A DNA stretch of 64,000 nucleotides from Haematomicrobium sanguinis DSM 21259 (lineage in GTDB: Bacteria > Actinomycetota > Actinomycetes > Actinomycetales > Micrococcaceae). Position 1 is the stretch's first letter; each line of letters begins with the position of its first letter. Shown here one piece after another: positions 51,136 through 60,504 of the stretch. A model generated the notes under the pieces. It did no database searches. It had not been told where the DNA came from and saw nothing but the letters and a program-made list of their open reading frames with translations. The stretch covers positions 1 through 64,000 of the forward strand of contig NZ_JIAG01000010.1 of assembly GCF_000688395.1 (NCBI RefSeq), read 5' to 3'. Made by a program: the position numbers and the translations under genes.

Positions 51136-53760
51136 ATGGCTGAAACTACTCAGGGCACAGACACGCCCAAAAACACGACCGTCCCGGACAAACCAGCGTT
51201 GGAAGGGCTCGAGTCCAAGCTCCACGAAGCGTGGCAAGCCGAAGGAATCTACACCTTCGATCGCAACGCGGACCGCGGCGAGGTCTACTCGATCGACACT
51301 CCCCCGCCCACCGCGTCCGGTTCGCTGCACGTCGGCCATATTTTCTCTTACACGCAGACGGACGTGATCGCCCGTTACCAGCGCATGCGCGGCAAAAAGG
51401 TCTTCTATCCGCTGGGCTGGGATGACAACGGCCTGCCCACCGAGCGGCGCGTTCAGAACTATTTCGGCGTTCGCTGCGATCCGGCCATCCCGTATGACCC
51501 GACCTATCAGCCCCCGGCGAGCCCGGCCAAAAATCAGCGCGACTGGGACGTCGTGTCCCGGCGCAACTTCATCGAGTTGTGTGAGGAACTTGCCAGCGAG
51601 GATGAGAAGGTCTTCGAGGATCTCTTCACGCGCATCGGGCTTTCGGTGGACTGGAACCTGGGCTACCGCACCATTGACTCGCACTCTCGCGCCGTCTCGC
51701 AGCGCGCTTTCCTCAAGAACTTCTCTGCCGGCGACGCTTACATGGCCGAAGCTCCCACGCTCTGGGACGTCACCTTCCGCACCGCGGTGGCGCAGGCAGA
51801 GCTGGAGGATAAGGAAGTTCCCGGCGCCTATTACCGCTACGGATTTACCAAGAACGACGGCGATGCCGTCCTTATCGAAACGACTCGCCCCGAGCTTTTG
51901 GCCGCCTGCGTGGCGCTTGTGGCGCACCCCGATGATGAGCGGTACCAATCCTTGTTCGGGCAAACCGTCACGTCCCCCATTTTTGGGGTGGAGGTCCCAG
52001 TCAAGGCACACCCGTTGGCCAAGCCGGACAAGGGCTCGGGTATTGCGATGGTGTGTACCTTCGGCGACTTGACCGACGTGACCTGGTGGCGCGAACTCAA
52101 CCTGCCAACACGCGCCATCATTGGCCGCGACGGCCGCATCACCGCCGAGGTTCCCGAATGGATCACCTCGGAATCCGGCCGGGAAGCGTACCGGCAATTG
52201 GCCGGTCTCACCGTGTTCTCTGCCAAAGAAAAAATGGCCGAAATGCTCACCGAAGCGGGTCTGCTGGATGGCGAACCGCGGAAGATCACGCACCCGGTTA
52301 ACTTTTACGAAAGGGGCGATAAGCCCCTGGAAGTGGTGACCAGCCGCCAGTGGTACCTGCGTAATGGCGGGCGTGATGCGGATCGGCGAGAGCAACTCAT
52401 TGAGCGCGGGCGCAAGGTCGACTTCCACCCGAGCTTTATGCGCTCGCGCTATGAAAATTGGGTCGAAAACTTGAACGGCGACTGGCTCGTGTCGCGTCAG
52501 CGTTTCTTCGGCGTGCCGATCCCCCTCTGGTATCCGTTGGACGACTATGGCGATCCCGACTATGACAACCCGATCGTCCCCGATGACGCCGCGCTTCCGG
52601 TCGATCCGGCTGCGGAGGCGCCGGAAGGCTTTGATTCCTCGCAGCGCGGGGAACCAGGTGGCTTCATTGGCGATCCGGATGTGTTGGATACCTGGGCAAC
52701 GTCCTCGCTGACCCCGCAGATTGCCGGTGGTTGGAGCACCGACGATGAGCTGTTCAACCGCGTCTTCCCCTTTGATCTGCGCCCTCAAGGCCACGACATC
52801 ATCCGCACCTGGTTGTTCTCCACCATGGTTCGCGCCGACGAATTGCAGGACTCGGTTCCGTGGCAGAACGCGGCCATTTCCGGGTGGATCTTGGACCCAG
52901 ACCGCAAGAAGATGTCAAAGTCCAAGGGCAACGTGGTTGTCCCCACCGATGCTCTCGATCAGTTCGGGGCGGACGCGGTACGGTACTGGGCGGCCTCCGC
53001 CAAGCTGGGTGCGGACACTGCTTACGAGACGGCGCAAATGAAGATCGGCCGCCGCTTGGCGATCAAGTTGCTCAACGCGTCCAAGTTCGTGTTGGGTCTC
53101 GGTGCCACGGCGGATTCTATCCTGAGCGAAGCGAACGCCGCGTCGCTGACCGAAGCACTGGACACATCACTTCTGGCTCAGCTTGCCACCGTGATCGAAG
53201 AAGCCAGCGCCGCACTGGAGAATTACGACTACGCCCGCGCACTCAGCTTCATTGAGTCGTTCTTCTGGAATTTCACCGACGACTATGTGGAACTTGTCAA
53301 GGACCGCGCCTACGGTTCGCACGGTGAGGAGGGGAAAACCTCCGCGATCATCGCGCTGGCCACCACGCTCGATGCGCTCCTGCGTCTGTTGGCGCCGTTC
53401 CAACCGTTCGCTACGGACGAGGTCTGGCGCTGGTGGCGCTCGGGATCCGTCCACGCGACCGGGTGGGCTTCCGCTGAGCAGGTCTCCCGTTTTGTCTCCG
53501 GTGCCGACCCGAGCACGCTGACCCTGACGGGGCAGGCTCTCGCCGGTCTGCGCAAGGCCAAGAGCGAGGCGAAAGTCAAGCAGCGCACGCTCGTCACCAA
53601 TGCGGTCATCGAAGGTTCCGACGCACAGGTGGCGCAACTTGCCAGCGCCCTCGATGACCTCAAGGCCGCGGCCAACGCCGAGAACATTGAGCTCAAGACC
53701 GGAGCTGAGTTCGCGGTCAGGGACGTCGAACTCCAGCCGGAGGAAGCCCCGACCGGCTAG
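51136..53760 (+). CDS. valS: Valyl-tRNA synthetase
   Basis: 874 aa. HIGH motif TASGSLHVGHIFSYTQTD, editing domain with LIETTRPELLAACVALVAHPDD, ILDPDRKKMSKSKGNVVVP (KMSKS), then the anticodon-binding domain and a short coiled tail. It charges tRNA-Val. It is divergent from the SDR gene with only 44 bp between them, and it ends in a long hairpin at 53790. Confidence 0.97.
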   Translation: MAETTQGTDTPKNTTVPDKPALEGLESKLHEAWQAEGIYTFDRNADRGEVYSIDTPPPTASGSLHVGHIFSYTQTDVIARYQRMRGKKVFYPLGWDDNGLPTERRVQNYFGVRCDPAIPYDPTYQPPASPAKNQRDWDVVSRRNFIELCEELASEDEKVFEDLFTRIGLSVDWNLGYRTIDSHSRAVSQRAFLKNFSAGDAYMAEAPTLWDVTFRTAVAQAELEDKEVPGAYYRYGFTKNDGDAVLIETTRPELLAACVALVAHPDDERYQSLFGQTVTSPIFGVEVPVKAHPLAKPDKGSGIAMVCTFGDLTDVTWWRELNLPTRAIIGRDGRITAEVPEWITSESGREAYRQLAGLTVFSAKEKMAEMLTEAGLLDGEPRKITHPVNFYERGDKPLEVVTSRQWYLRNGGRDADRREQLIERGRKVDFHPSFMRSRYENWVENLNGDWLVSRQRFFGVPIPLWYPLDDYGDPDYDNPIVPDDAALPVDPAAEAPEGFDSSQRGEPGGFIGDPDVLDTWATSSLTPQIAGGWSTDDELFNRVFPFDLRPQGHDIIRTWLFSTMVRADELQDSVPWQNAAISGWILDPDRKKMSKSKGNVVVPTDALDQFGADAVRYWAASAKLGADTAYETAQMKIGRRLAIKLLNASKFVLGLGATADSILSEANAASLTEALDTSLLAQLATVIEEASAALENYDYARALSFIESFFWNFTDDYVELVKDRAYGSHGEEGKTSAIIALATTLDALLRLLAPFQPFATDEVWRWWRSGSVHATGWASAEQVSRFVSGADPSTLTLTGQALAGLRKAKSEAKVKQRTLVTNAVIEGSDAQVAQLASALDDLKAAANAENIELKTGAEFAVRDVELQPEEAPTG

Positions 53761-53789
53761 AGCCGATCCCCGAGTTTCAGTTGCGCGGT

Positions 53790-53849
53790 TCATCCGCTAA
53801 TTTCGTTTTCATCCGGCAATTGCGGGATGAAAACGAAATTAGCGGATGA
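53790..53849. terminator. Perfect 25-bp hairpin between convergent valS and hydrolase gene
   Basis: Arms 53790-53814 (TCATCCGCTAATTTCGTTTT...) and 53825-53849 are exact complements with a 10-nt loop. No T-tract. Probably ends valS and the alpha/beta hydrolase transcript from the other side. Confidence 0.78.
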
Positions 53850-53854
53850 GCCGA

Positions 53855-53877
53855 GAGGTACGACGGCGATACTCACC
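53855..53877. repeat. Single copy of the ACGACGGCG word
   Basis: GAGGTACGACGGCGATACTC followed by ACC, 5 bp after the valS hairpin. It is the best full-length example of the recurring word described in the findings. Confidence 0.6.
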
Positions 53878-53936
53878 ACCCAGCCACATCTCACCGAACT
53901 TTCCCGCGCTGAGAAGGTGTTTGCGGGAGGGCCGCG

Positions 53937-54755
53937 CTACTTGGAAGGGAGGGAGGCGCGAATGAGGTTGGCCGTCTCGGAAGGGTGGCTGAAGTGCATG
54001 GCGTGCGCGGCGCGCTTAACGAAACCATCCTCCACGTTGGACTCGTTGTCCCGCACCCGATCCAGCCAACTCGGTGGGCAAATCGGATCCGCGTCGCCGC
54101 CGATGAGCATGACGGGGTACTCAATCTTGGCCAGCCGATCCCGCATGTGGTGATTCAACATTTCGGTGAGCGTCTTGAAGAACCAGGGCAATCCGCAGCG
54201 CAGGTAACTCAAGACCACGATCGGGCCGAGCTCGGGCGACTCCCGGTAGGAATCCTCCAGAAGGCGCAGGCTCTGCTGCCAGCGAGTGGACTCCCGGTCA
54301 TTGACGGTCGGCGCCATCAGTACCACTGCTTCGGGCTCGACCGGAGTGTCCAAGGCCATCTCGACCGCGACCTGGGTTCCCATCGAGTGTCCGACCACCA
54401 CCACATTTTCCGGCTGCATGTAGCGTTGCTTCCACATCGCCACCATGCCTTGCCATACCGAGTCGGCGAACTCGGCCATGCTCAGCGGTCGAGGCGGCTT
54501 GTCATTGCGGGAAAACCCGGGAAGCTCCACCAAGAAAACTTGCGCATCCTCGGACAAGATGTTCGCCAAGGGAAGGTAATACTTGGCCGACATGCCGATA
54601 CCGTGTATGAGGATGTATGCGCGCTCCCCGCGCCCACGATGGCGGATGCGCAGATCCTTACTTGCCAGCCCGGGCAGGTTGAGCACAAACTCCCGATATT
54701 GCGGATCCAGGGCCTCGCTCATCGGGACGTCGGTGATGTAGACGTCCGTGGGCAT
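53937..54755 (-). CDS. Alpha/beta hydrolase
   Basis: 272 aa. HGIGMSAKYYLPL oxyanion region, nucleophile elbow VVVGHSMGTQVAVEM with Ser, Asp in LIGGDADPICPPSW, and His in RAAHAMHFSHP. A soluble serine hydrolase with unknown substrate. Its ATG overlaps the stop of the DsbA-fold protein as TGATG, so the pair is co-translated and may act on related compounds. Confidence 0.85.
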   Translation of the reverse strand: MPTDVYITDVPMSEALDPQYREFVLNLPGLASKDLRIRHRGRGERAYILIHGIGMSAKYYLPLANILSEDAQVFLVELPGFSRNDKPPRPLSMAEFADSVWQGMVAMWKQRYMQPENVVVVGHSMGTQVAVEMALDTPVEPEAVVLMAPTVNDRESTRWQQSLRLLEDSYRESPELGPIVVLSYLRCGLPWFFKTLTEMLNHHMRDRLAKIEYPVMLIGGDADPICPPSWLDRVRDNESNVEDGFVKRAAHAMHFSHPSETANLIRASLPSK

Positions 54756-55384
54756 CAGTCGAAGGTCGGGCTCTCGGTGCGGGTCCGCTTGAGCTCGAAG
54801 AAATACGGGAAGCTCGCCAATTCGACCGACGCATCAAACAGTCGTCCAGCATCCTCGCCGGTGGGAACACGCGTGATGACCGGGCCGAAGAAGGCCGCGC
54901 CGTTGAACGCGACGACCGGCGTACCGACGTCCTGACCCACACGGTCAATACCGTCGGCGTGGCTGGCGCGTAGTTTCTCATCAAAGTCGGCGCTACTCGC
55001 GGCGTCAATGAGATCGGCAGGCAGGTCCGCCTCGGGCAGCGCCTTCGCTAGCGCGTCCAGGTTGTCGTCATTTTTGGCATAGTGCAACTGGGAACCAATG
55101 GCGGTGTAGAACCGGCCAAGCGCCTCCTGCCCAAACTTCTCTTCCACCGCAATCGCCACCCGAACCGGACCCCAACCCTTGTCCAGCATGTCGCGGTAGC
55201 GCTGGGGCAGATCGTCCTTGCCCTCGTTGAGAACGGACAAGCTCATGACGTGCCAGGTGACCGAAACCGGGCGAACCTTTTCGACTTCCAACATCCACCG
55301 GGAAGTAGCCCAGGCGAACGGGCAGATCGGATCGAACCAAAAATCGACGGATTGCTTGTCTTGATTGGCGGGGGCGGTGCTCAT
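54755..55384 (-). CDS. DsbA-fold protein, mycothiol-dependent nitroreductase (Rv2466c)-like
   Basis: 209 aa, close to Rv2466c of Mycobacterium along its whole length: [74 protein letters not shown], and [19 protein letters not shown]. Rv2466c uses a CPWC site. Here the site is CPFA, so the resolving Cys is replaced by Ala and chemistry must use a single Cys, perhaps with mycothiol. SD AAGGAG precedes the ATG. It supports a mycothiol-producing host. Confidence 0.85.
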   Translation of the reverse strand: MSTAPANQDKQSVDFWFDPICPFAWATSRWMLEVEKVRPVSVTWHVMSLSVLNEGKDDLPQRYRDMLDKGWGPVRVAIAVEEKFGQEALGRFYTAIGSQLHYAKNDDNLDALAKALPEADLPADLIDAASSADFDEKLRASHADGIDRVGQDVGTPVVAFNGAAFFGPVITRVPTGEDAGRLFDASVELASFPYFFELKRTRTESPTFD

Positions 55385-55395
55385 GAAAGCGCTCC

Positions 55396-56685
55396 TTAAG
55401 CGGACTTGGGGCGGCGCTTGGCCGCTTCCTTGTGGGTGACGAGGGTCGGTTCGCCCTGCTTACGCACGGAGTCCGCGGTCACGATGACCGAGTGCAAATC
55501 GTCACGGCTGGGTGCCTCAAACATGACCGGGAGCAAGATGTCTTCCAGAATCGCGCGCAGTCCGCGCGCACCGGTTCCACGCTCCAAGGCAAGATCGGCA
55601 ATGGCGTCCATCGCCTCATCGTCAAAGACCAACTCCACGCCATCCAGATCCAGCATCTTCTGGTACTGCTTGACGAACGCGTTCTTCGGCTCGGTCAAAA
55701 TCTTGATGAGCGCCGGGCGGTCCAAGTTGGACACGGTGGTGATGACGGGAAGACGGCCGATAAATTCGGGGATGAGGCCGAACTTGAGTAGGTCCTCGGG
55801 CAGAACCTCGCCGTAATTGTCCACGTCCTTGGACGCGTCCTTGAGCGGTGCACCGAACCCGATTCCGGTTCGCCCGGCGCGCGCGCCAATGATTTCCTCG
55901 AGACCGGCAAACGCACCAGCCACAATGAAGAGGACATTCGTGGTGTCGATCTGAATGAACTCTTGATGCGGATGTTTGCGCCCGCCCTGCGGAGGCACGG
56001 ATGCCACGGTACCTTCCAGAATCTTCAACAGCGCCTGCTGCACGCCCTCGCCGGAGACGTCTCGGGTAATCGACGGGTTCTCGCTCTTGCGGGTGATCTT
56101 GTCGATTTCGTCAATGTAAATGATGCCCTGTTCGGCGCGCTTGACATCATAGTCGGCGGCCTGAATGAGCTTGAGCAAAATGTTCTCGACGTCCTCGCCG
56201 ACATAGCCTGCCTCGGTCAACGCGGTGGCATCGGCCACAGCAAATGGCACATTTAGCCGGCGCGCCAAGGTCTGCGCCAAATAGGTCTTGCCGCAGCCGG
56301 TCGGTCCAATCAGCATGATGTTCGACTTGGCGATCTCCACCTCCTCGGCGGATGCCTCGTCATTGAGCTTCTTCGGCTTTGCGTTGGCCTTCGCCTGGAT
56401 GCGCTTGTAATGGTTATAGACCGCGACGGCCAAGGTGCGCTTCGCGGTTTCCTGCCCGATCACGTACTCCTGCAGGAAGTCGAAGATTTCGCGGGGCTTG
56501 GGAAGTTCAAAGTTTCCCAGGTCTGAGACCTCGGCCAGCTCTTCTTCAACGATCTCGTTGCAGAGTTCGATGCATTCGTCGCAAATGTACACGCCGGGCC
56601 CGGCGATGAGCTTGCGCACTTGCTTCTGGCTCTTCCCGCAGAACGAGCACTTGAGCAGATCAGTGCTTTCGCCCATACGTGCCAT
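55396..56685 (-). CDS. clpX: ATP-dependent Clp protease ATP-binding subunit ClpX
   Basis: 429 aa. N-terminal Zn finger ([20 protein letters not shown], then ICDECIELC), Walker [21 protein letters not shown], Walker [20 protein letters not shown], sensor and VISxx-like region [12 protein letters not shown], and ClpP loop IGF in [10 protein letters not shown]. It unfolds tagged proteins for ClpP1P2. ATG 56685 has GGAGG 8-12 nt upstream. It lies after clpP2, separated by a 14-bp hairpin. Confidence 0.97.
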   Translation of the reverse strand: MARMGESTDLLKCSFCGKSQKQVRKLIAGPGVYICDECIELCNEIVEEELAEVSDLGNFELPKPREIFDFLQEYVIGQETAKRTLAVAVYNHYKRIQAKANAKPKKLNDEASAEEVEIAKSNIMLIGPTGCGKTYLAQTLARRLNVPFAVADATALTEAGYVGEDVENILLKLIQAADYDVKRAEQGIIYIDEIDKITRKSENPSITRDVSGEGVQQALLKILEGTVASVPPQGGRKHPHQEFIQIDTTNVLFIVAGAFAGLEEIIGARAGRTGIGFGAPLKDASKDVDNYGEVLPEDLLKFGLIPEFIGRLPVITTVSNLDRPALIKILTEPKNAFVKQYQKMLDLDGVELVFDDEAMDAIADLALERGTGARGLRAILEDILLPVMFEAPSRDDLHSVIVTADSVRKQGEPTLVTHKEAAKRRPKSA

Positions 56686-56782
56686 AGTGGTGCCTCCGAT
56701 AATTCCTCTACAACAAAACCGACGCGAAAAACGTGTCCGTCTTCCACTCTAGAGCACCGAGCGGAAACTTTCGCTAAACACG

Positions 56783-56815
56783 CAGGTGGGCTGTGCATGA
56801 CGCACAGCCCACCTG
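56783..56815 (-). terminator. Hairpin between clpP2 and clpX
   Basis: CAGGTGGGCTGTGC (56783-56796), loop ATGAC, GCACAGCCCACCTG (56802-56815), a perfect 14-bp stem 15 bp past the clpP2 stop. It can end or attenuate the clpP1P2 transcript before clpX. Confidence 0.75.
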
Positions 56816-56829
56816 GATTTCACGGATTT

Positions 56830-57519
56830 TTACTCGACGTTGATGGCCGGTTTGACCAGCTTGCGGGAGTCGAGAACCTGGTCGATCAGCCCGTAGTCCA
56901 GGGCCTCGGATGCGGTCAGGATCTTATCGCGCTCAATGTCGCGGTTGACCTGCTCGCTGGTCTTCTTGCCACCCGAGTGCAACGCCAAGGTGTCCTCAAG
57001 CCAGGTGCGCATACGCATGACTTCGTTGGCCTGGATTTCCAGATCGGACGCTTGACCTTGCTGTCCGCCGCCCAATGCCGGCTGGTGGATCAGCACACGC
57101 GCGTTCGGCAGCGCCAAACGCTTGCCCGGGGTACCGGCCGCAAGCAACACGGCCGCGGCGCTGGCCGCCTGGCCCAAGCACACCGTCTGGATTTCCGGGC
57201 GGATGTATTGCATCGTGTCGTAGATCGCGGTCATGGCCGTAAACGAGCCGCCCGGTGAATTGATGTACAGGGTGATGTCGCGGTCCGGGTCGGTCGCTTC
57301 CAGCACCAGCAACTGCGCCATGATGTCATCGGCGGAGGCGTCATCAACCTGCACGCCCATGAAGATAATGCGATCTTCAAAGAGCTTGGTGTAGGGGTCC
57401 TGGCGCTTAAAACCGTACGGGGTGCGCTCCTCAAACTGCGGCAGCACGTAACGCGAGGACGGCATCACCGGAAGGTTCTGGTTGGGCAGTTCTCCTGCCG
57501 AACGAAAATCAAAGTTCAT
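56830..57519 (-). CDS. clpP2: ATP-dependent Clp protease proteolytic subunit ClpP2
   Basis: 229 aa. [41 protein letters not shown], the catalytic Ser in [16 protein letters not shown], His in [13 protein letters not shown], and Asp in the [11 protein letters not shown] region. The longer N-terminus and the AASAAA serine segment mark the ClpP2 type. It forms a mixed tetradecamer with ClpP1 in Actinobacteria. Confidence 0.95.
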   Translation of the reverse strand: MNFDFRSAGELPNQNLPVMPSSRYVLPQFEERTPYGFKRQDPYTKLFEDRIIFMGVQVDDASADDIMAQLLVLEATDPDRDITLYINSPGGSFTAMTAIYDTMQYIRPEIQTVCLGQAASAAAVLLAAGTPGKRLALPNARVLIHQPALGGGQQGQASDLEIQANEVMRMRTWLEDTLALHSGGKKTSEQVNRDIERDKILTASEALDYGLIDQVLDSRKLVKPAINVE

Positions 57520-57558
57520 CTCTATTTCTCACACTTTCGAAAATTTGTGGTGACGATG

Positions 57559-57574
57559 CCCCGAAAAGTCGGGG
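57559..57574. repeat. Small hairpin between clpP1 and clpP2
   Basis: CCCCGA-AAAG-TCGGGG in the 70-bp gap, followed by CACGCCGTCGTGCAT. It may modulate the relative output of the two subunits or be structural only. Confidence 0.5.
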
Positions 57575-57589
57575 ACACGCCGTCGTGCA

Positions 57590-58210
57590 TTAATTGGCTG
57601 CCGTGCCGCCGCCGCCCGGAAGGGTGGAGGCGTTGGTGGAAATGTGGTCGAAGAAGCCGTATTCCAGCGCCTGCTGCGCGGTGAACCAGTTGTCGCGGTC
57701 GTTGTCCTCGAGGATTTGCTCGACGCTCTTGCCGGTTTGTTCCGCGGTGAGCTCGGCCATGACGCGCTTCATGTCCAGGATGAGTTCGGCCTGTGTCTTG
57801 ATGTCCGAGGCGGTGCCGCCAATTCCGCCGAGCGGCTGGTGCATCAGGATGCGGGCGTGCGGGGTGGCGTAGCGCTTGCCCTTGGTGCCCGAGGACAAGA
57901 GGAACTGTCCCATCGAGGCGGCGAGGCCGGTGGCGACGGTCACGACATCGTTCGGGATGAACTGCATCGTGTCGTAGATCGCCATGCCTGCGGTGATGGA
58001 GCCGCCGGGCGAGTTGATGTAGAGGTAGATGTCCTTCTCCGGGTCTTCGGCCGAAAGCAGGAGCAGCTGGGAGCAGATCAGGTTGGCGTTCTCGTCGCGG
58101 ACTTCGGAGCCGAGCCAGATGATGCGCTCTTTGAGCAGACGGTTGTAAATGAAATCGTCACGACCCACGAGCTCGGTAGCCATCGTCGGCGTGTTGGGTG
58201 AATCTGTCAT
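57590..58210 (-). CDS. clpP1: ATP-dependent Clp protease proteolytic subunit ClpP1
   Basis: 206 aa. [40 protein letters not shown], the catalytic Ser in [14 protein letters not shown], His in [11 protein letters not shown], and Asp in [18 protein letters not shown]. It is the first of the clpP1-clpP2 pair. Partner of ClpX and ClpC. Confidence 0.96.
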   Translation of the reverse strand: MTDSPNTPTMATELVGRDDFIYNRLLKERIIWLGSEVRDENANLICSQLLLLSAEDPEKDIYLYINSPGGSITAGMAIYDTMQFIPNDVVTVATGLAASMGQFLLSSGTKGKRYATPHARILMHQPLGGIGGTASDIKTQAELILDMKRVMAELTAEQTGKSVEQILEDNDRDNWFTAQQALEYGFFDHISTNASTLPGGGGTAAN

Positions 58211-58370
58211 GTGTCTCTTCCTAGTCGAAATTGTCCGGGATCCTTATGTGGACACTAACCCGTTTCCGGGGCGATTTGCTCCCGGTTTTGCACCTGTTCG
58301 CTGATGGCGCATACTCCCGGCGGGCTTGCACGGCGGGCTTGTTCGCTGGGCGCTGCCCACCGCACGCAAA

Positions 58371-58405
58371 AGTGGGGCGCGCACCTCTATGGTGCGCGCC
58401 CCACT
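58371..58405 (-). terminator. Terminator of tig
   Basis: AGTGGGGCGCGCACC (58371-58385), 5-nt loop, GGTGCGCGCCCCACT (58391-58405): a perfect 15-bp stem followed by TTTT on the minus strand, 25 bp past the tig stop. The 160 bp to clpP1 hold nothing else recognised. Confidence 0.85.
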
Positions 58406-58430
58406 TTAAGTCTCCCGCGGGTAGCGGGAA

Positions 58431-59897
58431 TTAGAACTTGATGTTGGCCGGGTCGTCGGCGTCGCCTTCACCCTTGAGGTCCTTGCCCGCCTGAGCGTCC
58501 TCAGTGCCCTCGGCAACCTCGGTAGCCACAGCCTCGGCACCGGCTTCTCCCTCAGCTGCTTCGAGATCGGCGCCCTCGGCGGCAGCCAGGTCCTCTTCGC
58601 TCACGCTCGGGGTCACGAAGGAGGACAGGTCAACCTCATCGCCGTTAGTGTCAACCACCTTCGCGGACTCCAACACGGTGGAGAGCGCCTTGCGGCGGCG
58701 GACCTCGCCAATCATCATCGGCACCTGGCCGGATTGCTCCAGCACCTGCGCGAACTGCTGCGGCTCCATGCCGTACTGGCTCGCCATCGTCACGATGTAC
58801 TCGATGAGTTCCGGCTGGGAAACCTGCAGGTCTTCCTTGTCCGCAATCGCGTCCAGTATCAGCTCGTTGCGGAACGCGCTCTCGGTGTTCTTGCGGACCT
58901 CGGCGCGGTGCTCTTCGGTATCGTGGTCGGCTTCGGCGTTCTCGGCGCCCGGGCCGGAGAAGTGCTGCTCCACCTGCTCCTCGATGACAGAATCCGGCAC
59001 CGGCACATCCACCAGTTCCACGAGCTTGTCGATGACCTTGTCGCGAGCCTCAATGCCCTGGCCGACAATCTTCTGTTCCTTGGCCTGCTCGGCCAGGCTC
59101 TCGCGCAGCTCTTCGATCGTGTCAAACTCGCTGGCAAGTTGCGCGAAGTCATCGTTCGCCTCGGGGAGCTCGCGCTCCTTGACGGCGGTGACCTTCACGG
59201 TGACCGAAGCGTCTTCGCCGGCGTGCTCGCCGCCGACCAGCTTGGTGTCAAAGGTGGCATCCTCATCGGCGCTCAGCCCAGTGAGCGCCTCATCCATGCC
59301 GTCCAGCATGTTGCCGGTACCGATCTGGTAGGAGAGCCCCTCGGCGGAGTCGACCTCTTCGCCATCGATCTTCGCGGCCAGGTTAATGGTCACGAAATCA
59401 TCGGCAGCGGCGGGACGGTCCACCGGCTTCAGGGTGCCGAAGCGGCTGCGCAAGGCGTCCAGTTCGGCGTCGACATCGGCTTCGTCGGTTTCGATGGCGT
59501 CCACGGTGATGTCCAGACCGGTGTAATCCGGCAGATCAATCTCGGGGCGGGTTTCCAGCTCCACGCTGAACTTCAGTTCGCCGCTATCGGCGGTGGGGTC
59601 GGGAACCTCGGTGATCTCCACCTCGGGTCGGGACAGCGGACGGATCTCGGTCTCCGCCACGGCCGCCTGGTAAAAGTCGTTGAGACCTTCATTGATGGCG
59701 GTTTCCAGCACGTATCCGCGGCCGACGCGCTGATCGATGATGCGCGTGGGAACCTTACCCTTGCGGAATCCCGGAACCTGGATTTGTTCAGCGATGCTCT
59801 TATAAGCCTGATCGATGTGCGGCTTGAGCTCTTCAAGCGGAACTTCTACGTTGAGTTTCACCCGAGTAGGTGTGAGGTTCTCGACAGCGCTCTTCAC
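58431..59897 (-). CDS. tig: Trigger factor (ribosome-associated chaperone)
   Basis: 488 aa. Ribosome-binding domain with [17 protein letters not shown] (the GFRxGKxP motif), a PPIase-like domain ([21 protein letters not shown]), and a helical C-terminal domain. An acidic, Ala/Glu-rich tail ([20 protein letters not shown]) is typical of actinobacterial trigger factors. Start GTG 59897 ([18 protein letters not shown]) has GGGAG upstream; the longer frame to 59987 reads into tRNA-Pro and is rejected. Confidence 0.95.
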   Translation of the reverse strand: MKSAVENLTPTRVKLNVEVPLEELKPHIDQAYKSIAEQIQVPGFRKGKVPTRIIDQRVGRGYVLETAINEGLNDFYQAAVAETEIRPLSRPEVEITEVPDPTADSGELKFSVELETRPEIDLPDYTGLDITVDAIETDEADVDAELDALRSRFGTLKPVDRPAAADDFVTINLAAKIDGEEVDSAEGLSYQIGTGNMLDGMDEALTGLSADEDATFDTKLVGGEHAGEDASVTVKVTAVKERELPEANDDFAQLASEFDTIEELRESLAEQAKEQKIVGQGIEARDKVIDKLVELVDVPVPDSVIEEQVEQHFSGPGAENAEADHDTEEHRAEVRKNTESAFRNELILDAIADKEDLQVSQPELIEYIVTMASQYGMEPQQFAQVLEQSGQVPMMIGEVRRRKALSTVLESAKVVDTNGDEVDLSSFVTPSVSEEDLAAAEGADLEAAEGEAGAEAVATEVAEGTEDAQAGKDLKGEGDADDPANIKF

Positions 59898-59953
59898 GAC
59901 GAGGTGCTCCCTGAGGTTGTTTGTGTTGGGTTTTTCTGTAAAGACGATACAGA

Positions 59954-60029
<76 letters not shown>

Positions 60030-60167
60030 AATTTAGTGCAGTGGAAAGTCTACGTAATGGCCCGGTGGTTCACCTAATCCGCGGGATTCCGGCGCGCTGA
60101 TTTGTCAGGTGGCGCGCGGGTGTGGTGTAGTTATATCTGGTTTTTTACCGTGCCGAGAGGCGTAAGC

Positions 60168-60241
60168 GGGGACGTAGCTTAATGGTAAAGCCTCAGTCTT
60201 CCAAACTGATTACGCGGGTTCGATTCCCGTCGTCCCCTCCA
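60168..60241 (+). tRNA. tRNA-Gly (anticodon TCC)
   Basis: Acceptor GGGGACG pairs with CGTCCCC. D-arm TAGCTTAATGGTAAAGC, anticodon arm TCAGTCTTCCAAACTGA with TCC, T-arm GCGGGTTCGATTCCCGT, discriminator T, then an encoded CCA (60239-60241). Confidence 0.95.
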
Positions 60242-60244
60242 CTA

Positions 60245-60281
60245 GGCTCCAGCCGTTCGCGGCTGGGGCCTTCAATTTTTT
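60245..60281 (+). terminator. Terminator of tRNA-Gly
   Basis: GGCTCCAGCC (60245-60254), loop GTTCGC, GGCTGGGGCC (60261-60270), then TTCAATTTTTT. A classic rho-independent terminator 4 bp after the tRNA (one G-T pair in the stem). Confidence 0.9.
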
Positions 60282-60305
60282 CTCGCCTTGGCGAGTGACG
60301 CACCA

Positions 60306-60350
60306 GGTGAGGCACGACGGCGCGGCCGCATCGCCGTCGAACATCTCACC
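60306..60350. repeat. Palindromic element with GGTGAG / CTCACC ends and CGACGGCG core
   Basis: Left arm GGTGAGGCACGACGGCG (60306-60322), right arm CGCCGTCGAACATCTCACC (60332-60350). The outer 6 and inner 8 bases are perfect complements with a small internal bulge. Second palindromic form of the ACGACGGCG word, after the tRNA-Gly terminator. Confidence 0.65.
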
Positions 60351-60457
60351 GGGCATTGGGGTGCTTCGAGCGCCTACGCAACCCTTGATTGATCTGATCT
60401 TTAGCGCTAGATTCGTGCACTAACGACGAATTCATCCGCGCCGTTGCCACCTTTAGT

Positions 60458-60471
60458 CGGATGATCATCCG
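60458..60471. promoter_or_regulatory. Palindrome CGGATGATCATCCG, probable operator
   Basis: A perfect 14-bp palindrome 34 bp before the solute-binding protein start. CATCCG half-sites also occur at about 60433 and, upstream of the second binding protein, near 63695. A sugar-responsive repressor encoded elsewhere could bind here. Confidence 0.55.
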
Positions 60472-60504
60472 GCAGTGGCCGACGATTCCACAGGAGCAAA
60501 CTTC

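Noticed and set aside
51849-51872. AACGACGGCGATGCC in valS as a further copy of the recurring word
   Set aside because: Encodes KNDGDAVLIETTRP at a conserved position of the editing domain; codon choice explains it.
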